Source of the DNA: Rhizobium sp. Q54
GTDB taxonomy: Bacteria; Pseudomonadota; Alphaproteobacteria; Rhizobiales; Beijerinckiaceae
NCBI GenBank assembly: GCA_945901195.1
Contig: CAMDKB010000059.1
Location: 1-14,083, forward strand
Direction: 5' to 3'
Length of the DNA stretch: 14,083 nucleotides
Shown here: piece after piece, positions 1-7,680 of the stretch
Numbering within the stretch: position 1 is the first letter of the stretch
Layout: every line of letters starts with the position of its first letter
Made by a program: the position numbers and the translations under genes
The notes under the pieces: generated by a model
The model's database searches: none
Seen by the model: only the letters and a program-made list of their open reading frames with translations
What the model was told of the DNA's origin: nothing

Positions 1-136
1 GCACCAGCGCCCGGTTCGGCGGTGACAGATAAAGACCGACGATGTCGCGTACTTTGTCGACGAACAACGGGTCACTGGAAAGCTTGAATGTCTCAGAGCG
101 GTGAGGCTGCAAACCGAAAGCTGTCCATACCGTCCT
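1..136 (-). pseudogene. IS630-family transposase, internal fragment
   Basis: Reading the minus strand from about 130 down to 1 gives an open frame whose translation ends FKLSSDPLFVDKVRDIVGLY followed by LSPPNRALV, preceded by WTAFGLQPHRSET. This is the stretch just before the first catalytic Asp (the VDEKSQ region) in IS630-type DDE transposases, recognised from family knowledge. The gene continues beyond the left edge, so whether the rest is intact is unknown. Its upstream, N-terminal part is missing: at about 125-136 the homology stops and an unrelated integrase fragment on the other strand begins. The abrupt join means either the transposase was truncated by recombination or it lies at a deletion boundary. 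No terminal repeat or TA target duplication is visible at the join. Confidence 0.75.
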
Positions 137-402
137 ATAATCCGCACTCCCTCCGCAAAACCTTGGTGCTGATGGGTGAACGGATATGCAAAACCCCGGA
201 GGAATGGAAATCGTGGAGCCAAAATCTTGACCACGAGAGTGAAGCAACCACTTTTATCGGATATGGCGAGGTCTCAAGCCACCGGCAAGCCGAACTTATG
301 GCCGCACTGGCAAAGCCGCGCCTCAATATTTTACCGCCCGGGGTGGATTTAGCAGCACTCAAGGCTTTCATTCAAAGTGCGGAAAAGGCAGGAGGGAGTT
401 GA
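133..402 (+). pseudogene. Tyrosine integrase, C-terminal remnant
   Basis: The open frame reads YNPHSLRKTLVLMGERICKT, then NLDHESEATTFIGYGEVSSH and ends at 402. The HSLR box matches the HxxR motif of tyrosine recombinases, the His in NLDHES matches the second conserved His, and the Tyr of FIGYG sits where the catalytic tyrosine is expected. Only about 90 C-terminal residues of a protein normally over 300 remain, and the first catalytic Arg is absent, so it cannot be active. The frame is open from an ATG at 88, but the first ~15 residues have no integrase character and lie opposite the IS630 coding sequence, so that ATG is probably fortuitous. It is unrelated in detail to the two intact integrases at 8255-11050. 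Confidence 0.7.
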
Positions 403-495
403 TTCGTCGTTAACGAAGGTCCCGCACCGATTCGACCGATCTTCTTCACGGGGACCCGACAGGCTGCGTAAGAGAAAGACTAAATTGAAGCATTC

Positions 496-870
496 CTACT
501 TACTCTGCCTATTCCTCTTCGGCCTTGCTGCTGCGTTCACAGTTATCCAGTCATGGTCATACTCATTGACTTCCATCGCCCACGCCTTGATCTTCGAGCC
601 TTCTATTCTCAACAAGAATTTCTGCCGATGTGCGAGCGGTACCCGCGATCCAAAATATATGTCTGTAACGGCCTGATCAGTAATCGGTACCGGTCCTACC
701 GGGCCAAGTACGCGCCATTCACGTTCATATGCCCAGTTTAATTTCTTCTGAGAGAGAATTTTGCGAGCAGCGCGTTCTGCATTGAAAGCTTCATTCGAAG
801 AGATTAGGGGAGGTGCGTCGCCATAGCCGAGTCGGACTAAGCTTACTTGTTCCGACAGCCCGTCAATCAA
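496..870 (-). pseudogene. DUF2971-like protein, C-terminal fragment
   Basis: The minus-strand frame contains the block WAYEREWRVLG, then VTDIYFGSRV, and ends KIKAWAMEVNEYDHDW plus a basic tail. This resembles the C-terminal half of DUF2971 proteins, a family of unknown function often found in defence and mobile regions; the assignment is from family memory. DUF2971 proteins are usually about 250-300 residues and only 124 are seen here. The listed start is a TTG; the frame stays open up to about 927 without a good start or ribosome binding site, and the N-terminal part has been replaced by a Res-helicase remnant in another frame. Most likely dead. Confidence 0.55.
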
Positions 871-1233
871 TTTTCTCGTCGAGTATGCTTCTTGAAGCGC
901 GGCAAGTCTCGTTCTGTGCTGTTCGCCTCACGCGCTGTTGTCGGCTGCATCCACGTGTTGGGCCGGGCAAGGTCAACGTCCAGCGGGTGAACACTCATTT
1001 CCCTGATCTGTCGATACGCCTCTTGCCGTTCGTCCGTCAGGCCTTTGATGGCGTTCTTGTGTTTGGTCAGCCAGCCGTTTGCCAGCTTCTCGGCTTCGGT
1101 TTTAAGCACGTTCTTGATGGCAGGAACCAAGCCAAGGGCTGCAACAATAGTATGGGCGTCAATCAACAGGCTAGAGCCTGTCAACGATGTGCTCGGCTTT
1201 GCGTGCAGCGGTCGCGTAGGTGCTGAGCGGGTG
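868..1233 (-). pseudogene. Type III restriction (Res-like) helicase, frameshifted fragment
   Basis: From 1233 downwards one frame reads TYATAARKAEHIVDRL and then hits a stop. A second frame continues IDAHTIVAALGLVPAIKNVL, then KTEAEKLANGWLTKHKNAIK, GLTDERQEAYRQIREMSVHP and LDVDLARPNTW, to about 868. Joined across a frameshift at roughly 1170-1180, these give a continuous ~120-residue block like the interior or C-terminal region of large DEAD-box helicases annotated as type III restriction R subunits (family memory). The helicase motifs and the nuclease domain are absent. It is on the same strand as the Mod-like N-terminus at 7966-8168 and downstream of it in transcription order, so the two may come from one former operon. 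It abuts the DUF2971 fragment on one side and an opposite-strand methyltransferase fragment on the other. Confidence 0.6.
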
Positions 1234-1245
1234 AGTTGCCGTCCA

Positions 1246-1413
1246 ATGGCATATGTGGATATCCAGATGATGGCTTTGTTTGGTAGCGCGCGCATAAGGA
1301 GCGAACAAGAGTTTCGGAACTTGATTGATTCAGCGGGGCTCTCAACGATTCGTATAATTCCAACAGCTGCGCCGATTTCGCTGATAGAGGTAGCGATCAA
1401 GCCGGACGCCTAA
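1246..1413 (+). pseudogene. O-methyltransferase, C-terminal fragment
   Basis: The last ~55 codons of a plus-strand frame read VDIQMMALFGSARIRSEQEF then RNLIDSAGLSTIRIIPTAAP and ISLIEV. This matches the C-terminus of SAM-dependent O-methyltransferases of the Methyltransf_2 type, where a D-x-x-M-M segment is followed by the G-x-x-R-[ST]-E-x-E-[FY] helix and the closing IPT..P.S.IE strands. The SAM-binding glycine motif and the rest of the enzyme (normally ~340 residues) are missing. Upstream the same frame runs antisense to the Res fragment and has no family character, so the join lies near 1234-1246. An ATG at 1246 exists but has no convincing ribosome binding site. Confidence 0.6.
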
Positions 1414-1515
1414 GCCGGCTGAAAGTGCGCCGGTGCAATGTTCCCTTCCGTCGATTCATGTCAACAGCGATCCTAACGAGCTATGTTGATCGATTTGACG
1501 ATACATTGGGCAAAT

Positions 1516-1597
1516 CGTAAGCGTCCGGCCAGGCCGACCTGCCTGGAGTAGGAAAGTTTGCGTAGTGTCCACCTTTGATAGCGGACACTCAGGAGCA
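1516..1597. repeat. 82-bp inverted repeat, left copy
   Basis: The reverse complement aligns without gaps to 7409-7490, with 74 of 82 identical positions by hand count. It carries its own short palindrome, GTGTCC then about 12 bases then GGACAC. The side facing the enclosed segment starts TGCTCCTGAG in both copies; similarity fades just beyond both ends. It looks like the end of an insertion sequence or a small non-coding element, but the IS family is not recognised. Confidence 0.8.
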
Positions 1598-1618
1598 GTC
1601 TTTTGAACTTGCACGTAA

Positions 1619-1840
1619 CAACAGCAAACCCGGCAAGACTCGGACCGAAGGTATCCGTCCGACCGTATCACCCCAGGCAGCAAAATTATTCGCCATTACC
1701 TGAATGCGATTTTCGACAATTTCTGGAGAACTTTTGTCAATGCCCCGCCTACGCTGCTGTGGGGCTTTGTCTGCCTGGCGATAGCCCTGCGCGGTGGCGC
1801 TGAATATTCGCTCGACCGGAAACTGGGCCGGGAATTGTGA
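1619..1840 (+). pseudogene. Unrecognised membrane-type ORF, probably truncated
   Basis: A plus-strand frame open from the stop at 1616-1618 to a TGA at 1838-1840 gives 73 residues ending IIRHYLNAIFDNFWRTFVNA, PPTLLWGFVCLAIALRGGAE, YSLDRKLGREL. The segment LLWGFVCLAIAL could be a short membrane helix. The frame has no ATG or GTG in a sensible place and its upstream end lies against the inverted repeat at 1516-1597, so it is probably the 3' end of a gene cut by that repeat. A strong terminator on the same strand follows 49 bases after the stop, which supports a once-transcribed gene. No family is recognised. Confidence 0.35.
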
Positions 1841-1888
1841 CATTCCGGGTCTGGCGCGATTTGTTGAGAATATGAATTCCGAAACGGG

Positions 1889-1922
1889 AACGGGGGGCAA
1901 TATGCCCCCCGTTTTGTTTTTT
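1889..1922 (+). terminator. Rho-independent terminator between convergent genes
   Basis: A perfect 11-bp stem (AACGGGGGGCA at 1889-1899 with TGCCCCCCGTT at 1903-1913) and 3-base loop are followed on the plus strand by TTTGTTTTTT. It sits between the plus-strand ORF ending at 1840 and the minus-strand gene ending at 1927. On the minus strand the same hairpin lacks a good T-run but may still help stop the large gene. Confidence 0.85.
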
Positions 1923-1926
1923 GAAC

Positions 1927-4900
1927 TTATGGCCGCCCGGGTGTACCGCGCGGGTTGACGGGACCACCGCCGCCGTCGCCACGCCCGCCGCCGCGTCCAA
2001 ACCCGCCCAGCAAGCCGGGCAGTACACGGATGACATCGCCGCCGTTAATCCGCGGTCCGCGTTCGCGCGGCGCGACACAGCTGCGGCCACGGGGCGTCAT
2101 GCCTTGCGGACAGATGCAGGCATTGCCGCGTGCATTCGGCCGAGCGGGAGCCTCACATTGCAGGCGCGGCCGTTCCCGCACGATGCAGGTGTTGCCGCGT
2201 GCGATGGTTCCAGCCGGGCAGAGGCAGGCGGTGCCACCGCGGTTTGGACGTGCCGGAGCTTCGCAGCTCAGCGGACGCACACAGGTGCGGCCATTGCTGA
2301 CGGTTCCCGCCGGGCAGACGCAGGCCGTGCCAGCACTGTTCGGGCGCATCGGCGGACGGCAGGAGATCTGCCGCACGCAACGTCCGCCCTCATCCTCGGT
2401 GCCACGCGGACAGACGCATTGGCCTGACTGCGTCTTGATATAGGTCGGTGGACAGGCCTGCGGACGTTCAATCGTCACACAGCTTGCTCCACGCGGCGAA
2501 GTGCCTTGCGGGCAGACGCATTGTCCACGGACAGGGCCGGGGACTTTGGGCGGCGCGCAAACCTGCGGATCGCGCGGTGGCGGGGTAACGATGGGCAGGA
2601 CCGGTGGCAGTGTTTGACGCGGTTGTGTGACTGGTGTGCATTGCAACTCGTTGCGCACCGTCACCGTGTTTGCGGGACTTGCCACCAAAGCAGCGACTGG
2701 CACGTAGGATGTCGTCCATGTGGCTGTGAAGTTTACAGGGCAAACGCCTGATGTCGTGGGTGGTGTTTCGACAACCGAGCAGCTTGCGCCTATTGGCAAG
2801 TTGTTGAGGGTTACAGGCGCGCCATTGCCAGGCAGACTGACGTTGACTGGTGGGGCGGTGCCACAGGTCACGACTGCGGCAAATGTCAACGTTGGGAGAG
2901 GAACGCCAGCTATGCCGCCTGTCATTTCCTTCTTGACGATGATGCTGCCTTTTTCCACATCTGCAGGTTTGCACATGTAGGTATTTGTAATTGTCACTGT
3001 TGTGGGGGGCGATGTGGCGGGCACGTTTTGCGATGGCGAGTAAGTGGCGACCCATGTCGCGACTGTTGAACCGGGGCAATTTACGCCGGTGATAGGGGGG
3101 AGCGGGTCTTCCTGAATATGACAATTCGTACCCAGTGGAAGTCCGCTCACCGCCTGTGGGCCGTTGGTGCCTAAAAACACCATATTCGGAAACGTCATGT
3201 TTGTAATGGACGAACCGCAGGTTACGGTCGCTGTGAAAGTTTGCGGCGGAAAGGCTTTCATCCCGGGACGATAGGGAACTTCCTTGATGACAAGTATGCC
3301 ACCGTCGCTCTCTTTGCAGACCAATATATTGCGTACAGTGATGGTGTTCGGCGGATTGGCGACGGCTGCCGAAGAGGGGACGTAGCTGGTTGTCCAGGTG
3401 TCTGCCCTCGGTTTTACGCAAATATTGGTGCTGGGCGCAGGTTCAACAACTGTACAGGTGCTGCCCAAGGGCATGTTGTTGACGGTTACGGGAGTCCCAT
3501 CGCTAGAAAGCGAGATTGTTACCGGCGCAGCCGTGCCGCAAGTCACAGTCGCCGGGAAAGTCATCGCAGGAATGGTTACTTGTTGGCTAGGGCTGCTGAT
3601 GACTTCTTTTTTGACGATGATGCTGCCGGTGCCGTCTGGGGGCTGTGTGATATTTACGGTCGCGCAGCTCTTGTCATCGGGGCCTGGTACAACAGGAACC
3701 GACTTCATTGCGCTGGCATTCACTGGCTCACCCGGCTTTGAGAGGCCACGCTGCACAAAATAAGTTTCCAGGTCTTTCATCTCCATCGATCCGGCCATTT
3801 GCCTTGCAGCACTGGATGACGACGGTGTGCCAGTAAAGAATTCGCCGCAATTGGTCAGCGTAGGCTGGGAATAGCCAGGAGCGATCTGATAGGTCAGTAC
3901 AACGCTGATGCTGCCGCCTGCCGGAATCGATGATGGCGGGTAAAGGCATTTCAGGTTTCCAGAGAAGGGTATGCAGCTCCAGGGAAACGGCGTTGGTGGA
4001 GGTACAAATGTCGCGGAACCCGGCGGCATGGTGTCGATAAAGCTGATTGGCATGACGCCTGTGGCGTTGGTAGCGGATGTGTTTGTGATCGTAAAAGTGA
4101 ATGAACAGAGTCCGCCGGGACTGCAGGTCGCGGAATTTGCCTTTTTCTCGATTTTGATCTTGTCGATCTGATTTTGCGTCATGTGACACTGAAAGCCACA
4201 GGCATTGTAGTTCTTGCAGTCCTTTGTTTCCGATGTGACAGTTGAAGGAAACCCGGGATTCGTAGGCGCCGGTCCCACTGTAATGCAGTTTGTGTTGGTT
4301 TGGGTTGTGCCAGCTGGCACGCCGCCTGCTGGTATAATCCCCACAATCGTGAACGTCTGGGAAGATACGCCTGCCGGCAAACTGATGTTGCCGACACAAG
4401 AAAATGGGATGGCGGAAGGTGCTGGCGAACATGGCAGGTTCGTGCTGCCTATCGTCATCGGCGTTCCGGCATTGTCGCTGAACGTAACCGGTCCGTTGAA
4501 GGGCCATGGCGAATTATTCGTGACAGTAATAGCGAATGTGCAAGTCGACAGCGGTGAACAATTTCCTTCCTGCGGAACTTTGACCACGCTTATGTCATTG
4601 GGCGGGTATTTGAATTCAACACTCGCGCAATCGCGATTGTTGGCCAGTGACGTTTCCGCCAGGCCGCTGCCCGCAGGTACGCCTACTGTTGCACAGTTGT
4701 CGTATTTGCCGGGCGTCTTGCTGGTGACCGTGATCACAATGGGCGGCAGTGTTGCGCCGTTATTGAAGACGCCGGAGCCAAAGCTATAGCCGCAAGTCAA
4801 GGCGCCTGTGCAAGTCCATCCTGTGCCAGTGGCGCTGACCAGCGTCAGCCCCGCAGGTATCGGGTCGTTGATGGAAATTGCGTTGCCGGGGGTAAAGGGC

Positions 4901-6693
4901 GCGCCATTGTTGGTTACATTCAACGTGAATGTTGTCGTCCAGGTTAATGTCTTGGGATCGAACTTGACCTCGCCTGCGGTCTTCTTGATCGTCAGATCAA
5001 TGGGGATCGGTGGAGGGACGCAAGACCCGTCCGGATTGACGCCAAATTGGCAGGGGGAACAATTCGGGCCGACGCATTCGCCGCCACCCCCTCCGCCACC
5101 CCCTCCGCCGCCCCCTCCGCCGCCTCCACCAGCAGTTGTCATGGGGCCGCTGATGTAGGGCGGTGTACCGCCAAAGCCGGGGCCGGCGAAGTTTGCGACA
5201 TTGGGCAGGCAGGGCGTGGTGAATATGCGCACGCCGCCCATATGGCCCGATGTGCTGGCCTGATCCGGCTGGCCGTTATAGTCGACCGAATAGGATGTGA
5301 AGGGCGGTTCGTTGAACGGGCGCGCGGGCGCGGATGGCACGCCGTGCAGGCCGCTGATGGCGAGCGGGCCGCCGGGTTCCAGCCTGTCGCGCAGGGCGGG
5401 CGCGTTGCGGATGTTTTGCGCAGTCGTCCAGAGCGAGGCCTGGCATGAATTGGCGGCGAGATTGCCGTTGCGATCGTAGCCATAGCCAAGGGCGACGCCG
5501 CCGTTGGTGTTGCGATATTGGGCTGCAAAGCCGATGGCATATTCTTCCGCCTGTGGCGTCCACAAGCCCGGGGCGGGATCGTTAGGCTGTTTGGGCCAGT
5601 AACGCAGGACGCGGGGCTCGCCCGCCTTCACGAGGCTTGTGTAGGCGAAACTGCCGGACGGCGCGGCGCGCTCGGCCAGAATCATGGCGCCCTTTTCGGA
5701 AAAGGCGATGTCGGTGACGTTGATGTCGGCAGCAGCGCCGACCACATCCATTTCCCAGCGGGGATCATTTGCGAACGCACCATTCTGCGCGATGCCGATG
5801 GACCAGATCTGCGATTTTTCTGCGACCGAATAATACAAGCGGCCCTGATGCAGCGTGACGGCGGAGACGCGGCGGGCAGGCGGGGCAAAACCCCAGGTCG
5901 CCGGATTTTCGGAATCGAATTGCTCGCGCGAAATGCTGGCGCGGGTGCGCGGATCAAAAGGCGCGGGCGGCAATTGCGCGGCAGGGCGGCCAGTTGCGCC
6001 GTGATCGTAGATGTCCAGTTCGCGTCCGTCTGCTGCGAGGCGATGGATCATGCCGGTGGCAAGATCAGTGACGAACAATTGCTTGTTGGCGGCGTCATAG
6101 GCGATGTTGCCGAGGCCCGGCCCGTGGTTCGGCACGTTTTCCAGCATGATATTGGCGAAGAGGCTGACAGCGCCGGTGCGGCCATCAATCTTGTAGACGC
6201 TGCCGGGGCCGCCCTGCAGGTCGAGGCCGAACTGGCCGCGCATCCAGCCGACGCCGGGGCCGCCTTTTTTGCGACGCTCCTGTTCGCCACGGCTGTTGCG
6301 GCCTGTCAGATGCAGGCCATAGGCGGATGTGGCTGCAAGAAAAATATCGGGATTGGACTGATCGGTTACCACGACGCCAAAGATCTGCCCGGTCTCGCGG
6401 GCGAAGGCCTCGAACTTTGCCAGTGTGGGGATTGCCTGTCCCTCCCAGATTCGGCCGGGGCGGGCGATGTTGAGCACACGGGCAGACGGGGCGTCCGGAT
6501 TTATGAATTGCCGTTCGACGGGGGGCGGGAGCGCTGCGGGATTGCCGCCCGGTGCAAGTGTTCCCGAAAAACCGGTGACAACAGCATCTCCCGCCGAAAG
6601 GGCAGGTGGTTTGCTGGTCTGGGCCTGTGCGAGAACGGCGGAGGGAAGAACAACGGAAGCGAAGAACAGACTCAATGCGTGTCTGGCAAGCAT
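1927..6693 (-). CDS. Large secreted DUF11 / DUF5979-type repeat protein with Cys-rich modules
   Basis: A 1588-residue exported protein of unknown function, probably a cell-surface or released structural/adhesion-type protein (inference). Residues 1-22 form a signal peptide with cleavage likely after VLA. Residues ~60-500 have short repeated strands (VYKIDGRTGAV, IAYDAANKQLFVTDLATG, MIHRLAADGRELDIYDHG) suggestive of a beta-propeller-like fold. A run of 17 Gly (522-538) acts as hinge, followed by a CVGPNCSPC cluster. Residues ~566-697, 699-836 and 847-1014 are DUF11-like Ig-fold domains (FTLNVTNNG, FAITVTNNS, FTFTITNTS). Residues ~1022-1126, 1132-1241 and 1248-1352 are DUF5979-like repeats starting SIIVKKE or ILVIKE and containing TVTCG and PLG.C. 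Residues 1379-1539 hold five modules C-x(11-12)-C-x-C-x(10)-C. The tail is Gly/Arg-rich; no sortase or autotransporter domain is seen. The ATG at 6693 is supported by the signal peptide, with only a weak AGAAAG ribosome site. It is the only intact gene between the 82-bp inverted repeats. Confidence 0.93.
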   Translation of the reverse strand: MLARHALSLFFASVVLPSAVLAQAQTSKPPALSAGDAVVTGFSGTLAPGGNPAALPPPVERQFINPDAPSARVLNIARPGRIWEGQAIPTLAKFEAFARETGQIFGVVVTDQSNPDIFLAATSAYGLHLTGRNSRGEQERRKKGGPGVGWMRGQFGLDLQGGPGSVYKIDGRTGAVSLFANIMLENVPNHGPGLGNIAYDAANKQLFVTDLATGMIHRLAADGRELDIYDHGATGRPAAQLPPAPFDPRTRASISREQFDSENPATWGFAPPARRVSAVTLHQGRLYYSVAEKSQIWSIGIAQNGAFANDPRWEMDVVGAAADINVTDIAFSEKGAMILAERAAPSGSFAYTSLVKAGEPRVLRYWPKQPNDPAPGLWTPQAEEYAIGFAAQYRNTNGGVALGYGYDRNGNLAANSCQASLWTTAQNIRNAPALRDRLEPGGPLAISGLHGVPSAPARPFNEPPFTSYSVDYNGQPDQASTSGHMGGVRIFTTPCLPNVANFAGPGFGGTPPYISGPMTTAGGGGGGGGGGGGGGGGGECVGPNCSPCQFGVNPDGSCVPPPIPIDLTIKKTAGEVKFDPKTLTWTTTFTLNVTNNGAPFTPGNAISINDPIPAGLTLVSATGTGWTCTGALTCGYSFGSGVFNNGATLPPIVITVTSKTPGKYDNCATVGVPAGSGLAETSLANNRDCASVEFKYPPNDISVVKVPQEGNCSPLSTCTFAITVTNNSPWPFNGPVTFSDNAGTPMTIGSTNLPCSPAPSAIPFSCVGNISLPAGVSSQTFTIVGIIPAGGVPAGTTQTNTNCITVGPAPTNPGFPSTVTSETKDCKNYNACGFQCHMTQNQIDKIKIEKKANSATCSPGGLCSFTFTITNTSATNATGVMPISFIDTMPPGSATFVPPPTPFPWSCIPFSGNLKCLYPPSSIPAGGSISVVLTYQIAPGYSQPTLTNCGEFFTGTPSSSSAARQMAGSMEMKDLETYFVQRGLSKPGEPVNASAMKSVPVVPGPDDKSCATVNITQPPDGTGSIIVKKEVISSPSQQVTIPAMTFPATVTCGTAAPVTISLSSDGTPVTVNNMPLGSTCTVVEPAPSTNICVKPRADTWTTSYVPSSAAVANPPNTITVRNILVCKESDGGILVIKEVPYRPGMKAFPPQTFTATVTCGSSITNMTFPNMVFLGTNGPQAVSGLPLGTNCHIQEDPLPPITGVNCPGSTVATWVATYSPSQNVPATSPPTTVTITNTYMCKPADVEKGSIIVKKEMTGGIAGVPLPTLTFAAVVTCGTAPPVNVSLPGNGAPVTLNNLPIGASCSVVETPPTTSGVCPVNFTATWTTSYVPVAALVASPANTVTVRNELQCTPVTQPRQTLPPVLPIVTPPPRDPQVCAPPKVPGPVRGQCVCPQGTSPRGASCVTIERPQACPPTYIKTQSGQCVCPRGTEDEGGRCVRQISCRPPMRPNSAGTACVCPAGTVSNGRTCVRPLSCEAPARPNRGGTACLCPAGTIARGNTCIVRERPRLQCEAPARPNARGNACICPQGMTPRGRSCVAPRERGPRINGGDVIRVLPGLLGGFGRGGGRGDGGGGPVNPRGTPGRP
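5080..5130. repeat. Trinucleotide tract coding for 17 glycines
   Basis: Seventeen consecutive glycine codons, read on the minus strand, separate the N-terminal domain from the DUF11-like region of the large exported protein. The codons are an irregular mix of GGC, GGT, GGG and GGA built from a short imperfect repeat (plus-strand units like CCGCCACCCCCT). Length change by whole codons is plausible; it would alter the hinge without breaking the frame. Confidence 0.85.
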
Positions 6694-6790
6694 GGTTTAA
6701 CTTTCTGGAATATTAGGCAGTTCCGCCTTCGCGCATCCTTTCAGTAATTGGACACTCCGTCAAAGTGTAAAACTTTCGTGAACAAACCTT

Positions 6791-7000
6791 TCAGCCGAGG
6801 ATGGCATCGACAAGCAGCTTCAGATTCAAGGCGATAATGATTGCGGCGATGATGACAGCAAGGGCTGTCTGCCATCTGGCGGCGACGAGGTCTCCAAGCA
6901 TTGTTTTTGAGGCTGTGAACCATACCAGTGGCACCACCGCGAAGGGCAAAGCGAGGGAAAGTATGACCTGCGAGAAGATCAGCAATTTGACATTTCTTGA
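6791..7000 (-). pseudogene. NRAMP (MntH-like) metal transporter, C-terminal fragment
   Basis: The last ~68 codons of a minus-strand frame read VKLLIFSQVILSLALPFAVV, PLVWFTASKTMLGDLVAARW, then QTALAVIIAAIIIALNLKLL and VDAILG. This matches the final two membrane helices of NRAMP-family Mn2+/Fe2+ symporters: the SQV.LS..LPFA.[IV]PL helix and the closing IIA.II.LN.. helix. A whole NRAMP protein has 11-12 helices and more than 400 residues, so about 85% is missing, including the metal-binding DPGN motif. Upstream of about 7000 the frame continues but loses membrane character; it overlaps another ORF fragment in a different frame there. It cannot function as a transporter. Confidence 0.75.
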
Positions 7001-7061
7001 GTTCCGTTTTGTGTTACGTGATGGGATGATGCCGCGAGAAACCGTTGCGGCAAAGGGGTTT

Positions 7062-7405
7062 CTACACAGCCCTGATTTTAGCTCGATTGTGAGCCGGATA
7101 CCGGGAGTCAGCCATCGCAAGCCGGGATACTTCACGCTGGAGGAAAATCTCGAGCTCATGCATGGCGAGCGCATGTGAGATCTTGGCTCCGTCATCTTTG
7201 CGGCATTTGCCGGCAAGCATTTCTGCGATGGCCGCGTGGGTGAAGCCTATTTTGCGGATGCCGCAATAATTTGAGACAGGAAGGGTCATGAGCATGCCGG
7301 GGGTTCTGGAGAAGCGGGAAAACCATGCGTCGCCTTCTGCCTGAGCCGCGTCCTCTTCCGCCCGAGCCGCTCCAATGCCGGTGCTTGCTAGGCCGGGCCA
7401 TGAAA
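7062..7405 (-). pseudogene. Unrecognised ORF fragment cut by inverted repeat
   Basis: A minus-strand frame open from inside the right inverted repeat to a TAG at 7062 reads GIGAARAEEDAAQAEGDAWF, then MLMTLPVSNYCGIRKIGFTH, AAIAEMLAGKCRKDDGAKIS, HALAMHELEIFL. Its amino-acid composition is that of a real soluble alpha-helical protein, with an acidic Ala-rich stretch first, but no family is recognised. A stop lies within the 82-bp repeat immediately upstream, so the true N-terminus has probably been lost. An ATG start at 7295 (MLMTLPVS) would give a 77-residue protein. Its C-terminus runs up to the point where the NRAMP remnant begins. Confidence 0.35.
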
Positions 7406-7408
7406 GAA

Positions 7409-7490
7409 TGCTCCTGAGTGTCCGCTACCAAAGGTGGACACTACGCAATCTCTCCAACTCAAGGCAGGGCGGCCAGACCGGACGCTTACG
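7409..7490. repeat. 82-bp inverted repeat, right copy
   Basis: Inverted partner of 1516-1597; the eight mismatches are scattered, mostly in the middle third. The enclosed segment is 5811 bp. The GTGTCC/GGACAC inner palindrome and the block CGGACGCTTACG at the outer end are conserved in both copies. The following 190 bases up to 7680 contain no gene that can be supported. Confidence 0.8.
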
Positions 7491-7680
7491 GCAAATCTAT
7501 TCTTGGCGCATCGCGCCGATCCCTGATGTTGAATCCGCCGTTTGATTTTTCGACGAGTTTTCCAACAATTCGAGATTTCAAGGTCCGCATTTCCCGATCG
7601 TGCCGAGTTCGTGCAAGCTTGTAAAAGGTAGACCTTTCGCAAACTTAGGCGGGTATCTGGGCTGTCATGAAAACCCTCGT

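Noticed and set aside
2468..3421. A 317-aa minus-strand frame and similar long frames at 3728-4507
   Set aside because: They overlap the large gene on the same strand in another frame and read as Arg/His/Ser-rich shadow translations.
5080..5130. Phase-variable on/off tract
   Set aside because: The repeat unit is in multiples of three with mixed codons and no long mononucleotide run, so it can change length but is unlikely to switch the frame.
5518..6747. A 409-aa plus-strand frame
   Set aside because: It is fully antisense to the N-terminal part of the large exported protein, whose signal peptide and domains are convincing; the plus-strand product is Gly/Arg/Cys-rich without family character and reflects GC-rich codon bias.
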